Shown one piece after another: positions 60,601-64,000 of a stretch of 64,000 nucleotides of DNA; position 1 is the stretch's first letter; every line of letters starts with the position of its first letter. The stretch comes from Lewinellaceae bacterium. GTDB lineage: Bacteria > Bacteroidota > Bacteroidia > Chitinophagales > Saprospiraceae. The stretch is taken from positions 487,799 to 551,798 of the forward strand of contig JACJYE010000003.1 in NCBI GenBank assembly GCA_020636255.1, in the 5' to 3' direction. The notes beneath the pieces are model-generated. The model was not told where the DNA came from and searched no databases. It was given only the letters and a program-made list of their open reading frames with translations. The position numbers were made by a program, and so were the translations under genes.

Positions 60601-63194
60601 TCGGCGGGCGTTCATCTGTAACGCTCCCCGCCGGTACGTATGCCTTGTACCTTTTCCGGGCCGACGGGCGCTATCACCAGCACAGCATCCGCATCCGTCC
60701 CGACACGCTGCTATATCTGGATCTGAGCGAAGCAGGCTTCCACCCTGACAGCAATAACCAGTTAATACAACAATTCTTCTTCAAAGGCGGCCTGCCCGAA
60801 GCGGCCAACCTGAAAGAAGCTTTCGGCCTGGTTTCGGAGCCACCCGCCTTTGGCACTGAGCGCTATCTGATCTACGGCCAGGCCACTGATAATGAGACCG
60901 GCGAGCCGCTCATTTTCGCCAGCGTAACGGCATATCAAAACGGGGTGCTGGTAGGCGGCACGGATACGGATTTTGAAGGCAATTACCAACTTTGGGTTCC
61001 CTACGGGCCGGTAGAGGTCAGAATTTCCTATGTAGGGTACCAGGCTAACAGCCTTTATACCCATTCCAACTACCGCCAGCCGCTGAACATAAGGATGGAC
61101 GCCGGCGGCGTGGCGCTGCAGGAAGTGATGGTCACCAGCGATGCCGTAACGATCAGAGGCTCCCGCTCCATGCTGACAGGAATGGTAAACGGCATACGGG
61201 TCGAAGCCTTCCAGGCCTCTACGGCCACCATAAGCCCGGACGCCACTCAAAACGAGCTCCCCGGTGCGACGGAGCCTATTGCATGGGGCGATTACAGCGG
61301 GCTTCGAAAGGATTTCCGCGATTATGCCTACTGGCAGCCCAACCTGATGACGGGCCGCAGGGGCGAGGCATATTTCACTGCCCGTTTCCCCGGTGACCTC
61401 ACCAACTGGCAGAGTTTCGCCATCGGCATGGACGGCCGGCGGCGGGCCGGCGCGGGCTTTGGCACTATCCAGTCCTACAAACCCCTGGCAGCCCAGCTCC
61501 ACCTGCCCCGTTTCCTGCTCGCCGGCGACCGGGCCAATATTGCCGGGCAGGTGGCCAATTATACCCCCGACAGCCTGAAGGTGGCCACTTATTTCCAGCA
61601 GGGCAGCGACAGGTTGTCGTACCGCGAAAGCACCATAGCAGAGGCCCTGAGCGAGTCGGTGAACATCACGGCGCCGGAAGGGCAGGATTCCGTCCAATAC
61701 ACCTATGCACTGGAGATGGATGGTTTTGTAGATGGCGAGCAGCGCAGCATTCCCGTGCTGCCGGTGGGCTCAGCGGAAAGTGTGGGGCAGTTTGCCCTTT
61801 TGGAAGGCGACACCAGCCTGGAATGGCGTTTCGGCCCCGGGCGCGGCCCCGTACAGGTATATGCTCAAAGCGATATTTTACCGCTGTTGCTGAACGACGT
61901 CAGGGCCCTGAAGGAATACCCTTACGGTTGTAACGAGCAAACCGCCAGCCGCCTCCTGGCGCTGCTGATGGAACGGGACATCCGGCAGGCCCTGGGCGAG
62001 CCCTGGGCCGGTGGCAAGGCCGTCCTGAAAGCGGCGGGGCAATTGCAGCAGGCCCAGAACCCCGACGGTTCCTGGGGTTGGTGGCCACAAGGAGAAGCCA
62101 ACCATTGGATGACGGTATACGTGCTGGAGGCCCTGCAAAGGGCCGGAGCAGCGGGTTATCCCACGCCGGCCTACGAGCGCGGCATGCGCTACCTGGCCAA
62201 CCGGCTGCCGGATATGGAGCTGCCTCTCCGCCTGCGTGCGCTGCACCTGATGGCCGCCGACGGCCAGAACGCCGATCTCGCCACCTGGCTGGCGCCATAC
62301 GACACGATCAACATCGCGATTACCGAGCGCCTGTTGGTGACGGCCATCGCGCAGCAGGCGGGCCTGCCCTACAGCCTCGATAGCCTGTACCGCTACCGCC
62401 GATCCACGGCATTGGGCAATACTTACTGGGGAGAGCAGCCCGGCGGGTGGCGCGACAATACGATACAGCCTACGCTACTGGCCTATCAGGCCCTGCAACG
62501 CGCCGGGAGGGAGGGCGAGCTGCCGCCCATCCGCCGCTACCTGCTGGAGCAGCGCCGCCCCGGCCGCTTTGGCTGGCGCAACACCTACGAAACAGCACAG
62601 ATACTGGCCACGCTGCTACCTGATATCCTGAAGGGCAGAGCAGCCGGACCATGGGAGGCCCACCTTGTAGTAAACGGAAAGGCCTATTCGGATTTTCCGC
62701 TTTCCGCCAGCCTGGAGCCCGGGCAGCCGCTGCAGATCAGCAAGACGGGCGCCGCCCCGCTTTATCTGGCCGCCTACCAAACCTTTTTCAACCGCCAGCC
62801 GGAAGCCCGCGGCGGGTTGTTCGACATCGAAACGGCCCTATGGCAAAACGGACAGCCGGCCGGACAGCTCGTGCAGGGGCTGCCCGTACAGCTCAAAGTG
62901 AAGCTCAAAGCAAGCGCCGCCGCCGACTACGTCATGCTGGAGGCGCCGATCCCTGCGGGCTGCAGTTACTTTAAGGAGCCCAACGGCCGCCGGGGCGTGG
63001 AAGTGCACCGCGAGTATTTCCGCCATCAAACGGCCATCTTCTGCGAGCACCTGGAGCCGGGAGAACACGAATTCGTTATCGAGCTGGAGCCGAGGTTTAC
63101 CGGGCATTATACGATCAACCCCGCCAAAGCAGAGCTGATGTATTTCCCGGTATTTTTTGGGCGGACGGGCGTGAAGGAGGTGGAGGTGGAGTAG
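57603..63194 (+). CDS. Bacterial alpha-2-macroglobulin with embedded CarboxypepD/plug-like domain
   Basis: About 1863 residues from ATG 57603, where the signal peptide MKKLALFALLIGIKTGLFAQ begins (ATGs at 57573 and 57597 are alternatives). MG domains start at KPFKGYIALSKPMYRPGDTL (MG2). At about 1087-1170 lies an inserted CarboxypepD_reg-like domain (YGQATDNETGEPLIFASVTA; VRISYVGYQANSL), followed by a short receptor-plug-like stretch (GGVALQEVMVTSDAVTIRGS). The A2M core resumes at DYSGLRKDFRDYAYWQPNLM; the thioester CNEQ has Cys at about 1443 (YPYGCNEQTASRL). It is expected to trap attacking proteases in the periplasm or at the surface. No penicillin-binding protein 1C partner is adjacent. 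Confidence 0.92.
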   Translation: MKKLALFALLIGIKTGLFAQLSPWGLVYAISPDEALALYTEQDSVLESHLHTLADTSYWEENAELPPGHYLKISAEGETLNIELESVYSFQVQLVENGRDLIVQLLDSTGLPISNGQVWLEGRRLAYSPADEAYILRKCRRDGLLRVELQGEHAFFDMEDVKKESLARQRLSRFSSSRAGRVVTTPLRPASRVYWFFKRGFKYKQWTLFLRRYKPFKGYIALSKPMYRPGDTLQVKAFIANHRGRPQRRPMELTLRKTSAETYLFKSITPSSPGNYSGQVVLGDSLPLDAQYIVAIGTKKGRRYKSLAESFRLADYQLDEVQFEIHPQKEAFLAADTVRLLASAKGANGLPLPGGRLVLVAETGRLSDFQSGEALVPDTLWVYEQALLPMKETPVVVPDSIFPPASISAGVTAYFTAPGGELHKAFTAFNRSLAPEQLRLRLEDGWLVGQYFRHGLPDSCLALLHTKGEPGHALAMDTILLPFRLRLNPLAKAYFLSKGDLETYLYLHQGGGPGPGVQYSGRNEGGELSFRIDNPRRLPLAWFFYRRGQEVAHGYTADSLFTWNTSNPSGAHGRLVLQYTWAGAAKEESLSLPFYKKMLQVSVEQPQRVAPNQEAPIKISVRDSKGKPVAGVGLVAGAIRSQFTNGANYELPTIEYRRPKAPLIYNDYQLTPHQHRYFNQTITPAWYRRFGLQAQQYYRLRHPDGGIRLEYDSLAQDSFYRNIAQFAPYIVRHGKEQPILLAYCNRKLVYYADTYTGRPYSFAAPEGKATLLLRTRQYEYTVEGVELRKGEKLEIAIDEQGFQQSEWAGRISRRAVQPHLDQQETALLNKSIFELKSLPQNAEIFIWQDGADIFHIQPNDYRNRSYLRFGPFSNNTPIHYVQRGAFESRLKFEPGFLYEVNEARDRLYESKTFVYNPRQKLSPAIPAPVHIPGQYVIRPQDIKRKNRLSARLRLPLMKFLPKTGIIRGHFQFRYQPEPDTLKLLAAVLANSDSLAQLLDFGGRSSVTLPAGTYALYLFRADGRYHQHSIRIRPDTLLYLDLSEAGFHPDSNNQLIQQFFFKGGLPEAANLKEAFGLVSEPPAFGTERYLIYGQATDNETGEPLIFASVTAYQNGVLVGGTDTDFEGNYQLWVPYGPVEVRISYVGYQANSLYTHSNYRQPLNIRMDAGGVALQEVMVTSDAVTIRGSRSMLTGMVNGIRVEAFQASTATISPDATQNELPGATEPIAWGDYSGLRKDFRDYAYWQPNLMTGRRGEAYFTARFPGDLTNWQSFAIGMDGRRRAGAGFGTIQSYKPLAAQLHLPRFLLAGDRANIAGQVANYTPDSLKVATYFQQGSDRLSYRESTIAEALSESVNITAPEGQDSVQYTYALEMDGFVDGEQRSIPVLPVGSAESVGQFALLEGDTSLEWRFGPGRGPVQVYAQSDILPLLLNDVRALKEYPYGCNEQTASRLLALLMERDIRQALGEPWAGGKAVLKAAGQLQQAQNPDGSWGWWPQGEANHWMTVYVLEALQRAGAAGYPTPAYERGMRYLANRLPDMELPLRLRALHLMAADGQNADLATWLAPYDTINIAITERLLVTAIAQQAGLPYSLDSLYRYRRSTALGNTYWGEQPGGWRDNTIQPTLLAYQALQRAGREGELPPIRRYLLEQRRPGRFGWRNTYETAQILATLLPDILKGRAAGPWEAHLVVNGKAYSDFPLSASLEPGQPLQISKTGAAPLYLAAYQTFFNRQPEARGGLFDIETALWQNGQPAGQLVQGLPVQLKVKLKASAAADYVMLEAPIPAGCSYFKEPNGRRGVEVHREYFRHQTAIFCEHLEPGEHEFVIELEPRFTGHYTINPAKAELMYFPVFFGRTGVKEVEVE

Positions 63195-63209
63195 GGCAGA
63201 GATCGCCAT

Positions 63210-64000
63210 TCACCCCACCCTGAGCACGATCTTCCCCACATTTCTGTTGGCCTCCATATACCGGTGGGCATCGGCTGCATCGTGCCAATCGAAGACGGCA
63301 TCTATAACGGGCTTCAGCTTTCCCTGTTCAAAGAGGGGCCAGGCGAAGCGGAAGAGCCCTTGCGACAGGGCTGCCTTGTATTCCAGGGGGCGTGCGCGAA
63401 GGGTCGAACCCATCACTTGCAGGCGTTTGCGCAGTACGGGCAGGATATTGAGCTGTTCCATTTTGAAGCCACCCATAAGGGCCAGCAGCACCAGGCGGCC
63501 ATCGGTACGCAGGAGGTTGAGGTTGGCCTGCAGATAGGGAGCGCCGATAAAGTCCACGATGGCGTCTACCCCTTCGCCCTGCGTATATTCCTGCACTGCG
63601 GCCTCAAAATCCTCTTTCTGGTAATCGATGGCCCTTTCCGCGCCCAGTTCCAGGCAGGCGGCCTGTTTGGCTGCGGAAGCCGTGACGATGGCCCGCGCAC
63701 CCATGGCGCGCGCCAGTTGTATGGCAGCTGTGCCTACGCCACTGGCGCCGGCATGGATCAGTACCATTTCGCCTTCTTTCAGTTGCACCAGCCAGTTGAG
63801 CGCCTGGTAAGCGGTGAGGAAAACTTCCGGGATAGCGGCGGCCTGCACAGCGTCGAACCCCGCAGGGGCCGGCAGCGCCATATCTTCATGGATAACTGCA
63901 TATTCGGCGTAACCTCCGCCTCCCAGCAGCCCGCAAACGCGGCTGCCCGGGCGCCATTTGCTTACGCCCTTACCGGTTTCCACCACCGTACCGGCCATCT
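63210..64000 (-). CDS. NAD(P)H:quinone oxidoreductase, PIG3/zeta-crystallin type (N-terminus outside window)
   Basis: 264 codons are visible and the frame runs off the end at 64000; the missing N-terminal part should be about 65 residues. Medium-chain dehydrogenase features: AGTVVETGKGVSKWRPGSRV, GFDAVQAAAIPEVFLTAYQA, LIHAGASGVGTAAIQLARAM (NADP site), DAIVDFIGAPYLQANLNLLR and ALMGGFKMEQLNILPVLRKR, typical of the PIG3 group. It reduces quinones, one electron at a time in PIG3, without zinc. It converges on the macroglobulin gene with 15 bases between stops. Confidence 0.92.
   Translation of the reverse strand, partial: MAGTVVETGKGVSKWRPGSRVCGLLGGGGYAEYAVIHEDMALPAPAGFDAVQAAAIPEVFLTAYQALNWLVQLKEGEMVLIHAGASGVGTAAIQLARAMGARAIVTASAAKQAACLELGAERAIDYQKEDFEAAVQEYTQGEGVDAIVDFIGAPYLQANLNLLRTDGRLVLLALMGGFKMEQLNILPVLRKRLQVMGSTLRARPLEYKAALSQGLFRFAWPLFEQGKLKPVIDAVFDWHDAADAHRYMEANRNVGKIVLRVG

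Overview
The window comes from a GC-rich member of the Bacteroidota, most likely a Saprospiria/Lewinella-type marine or sludge bacterium. The reasons are: TonB-dependent receptors with CarboxypepD-type N-terminal domains, a C-terminal type IX secretion sorting domain on a subtilase, promoters of the Bacteroidota form TAnnTTTG, bacterial alpha-2-macroglobulin, and a CHAT/MoxR/EAD11-caspase conflict-type operon of a kind common in multicellular or filamentous bacteria. No rRNA or tRNA gene was found. All taxonomy is inferred from gene content.

Layout. 1-11 kb: the 5' part of a TonB receptor, rpe, a 1.1 kb gene-poor stretch with three minus-strand terminators and two related ncRNA candidates, a helical protein of unknown function, a TetR regulator with two clear operators facing two small membrane proteins, the AT-rich relic of a restriction-modification system, an esterase, a zinc-protease/HhH/membrane protein, pdxH and a TerB-like protein. 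11-25 kb: an outer-membrane barrel with a small Lys-rich periplasmic protein, an isoquinoline 1-oxidoreductase-type molybdoenzyme pair with an AraC DNA-binding domain, a GH140-like hydrolase, a broken Fic gene, two oxidoreductases, and an in-frame fusion of a SMUG2-type DNA glycosylase to an exported amidohydrolase. 25-38 kb: a Crp/Fnr regulator with a perfect FNR-type box in front of a DinB gene, the ergothioneine genes egtB and egtD, a YitT protein, hydrolases, an S41 C-terminal protease and an S8 subtilase. 39-46 kb: a three-gene overlapping operon (CHAT-iSTAND protease, MoxR AAA+ ATPase, and a 1388-residue CoxE/vWA-lipase-EAD11-caspase protein). 46-64 kb: nested repeats, an aminotransferase/sulfotransferase pair, a FIST sensor with its histidine kinase, Sua5, a decayed MNT/HEPN toxin-antitoxin pair, an MFS exporter, a giant alpha-2-macroglobulin with an embedded receptor-like domain, and a quinone oxidoreductase cut by the window end.

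The most notable system is the CHAT/MoxR/EAD11 operon. Its last protein carries a caspase domain whose two halves occur in reversed order, ends just after the active-site loop, and has proline in place of the catalytic cysteine.

The intergenic DNA is rich in small mobile elements. Three copies of a 151-bp MITE have perfect 8-bp target-site duplications, fold-back elements lie in Fic and between the two proteases, and a family of ends reading AGAGCTTG repeatedly abuts stop codons. Several genes (Fic, R-M, MNT/HEPN, and perhaps the caspase and AraC) look eroded, so this region appears to be a site of recurrent acquisition and decay of defence-related genes among otherwise ordinary metabolic genes.
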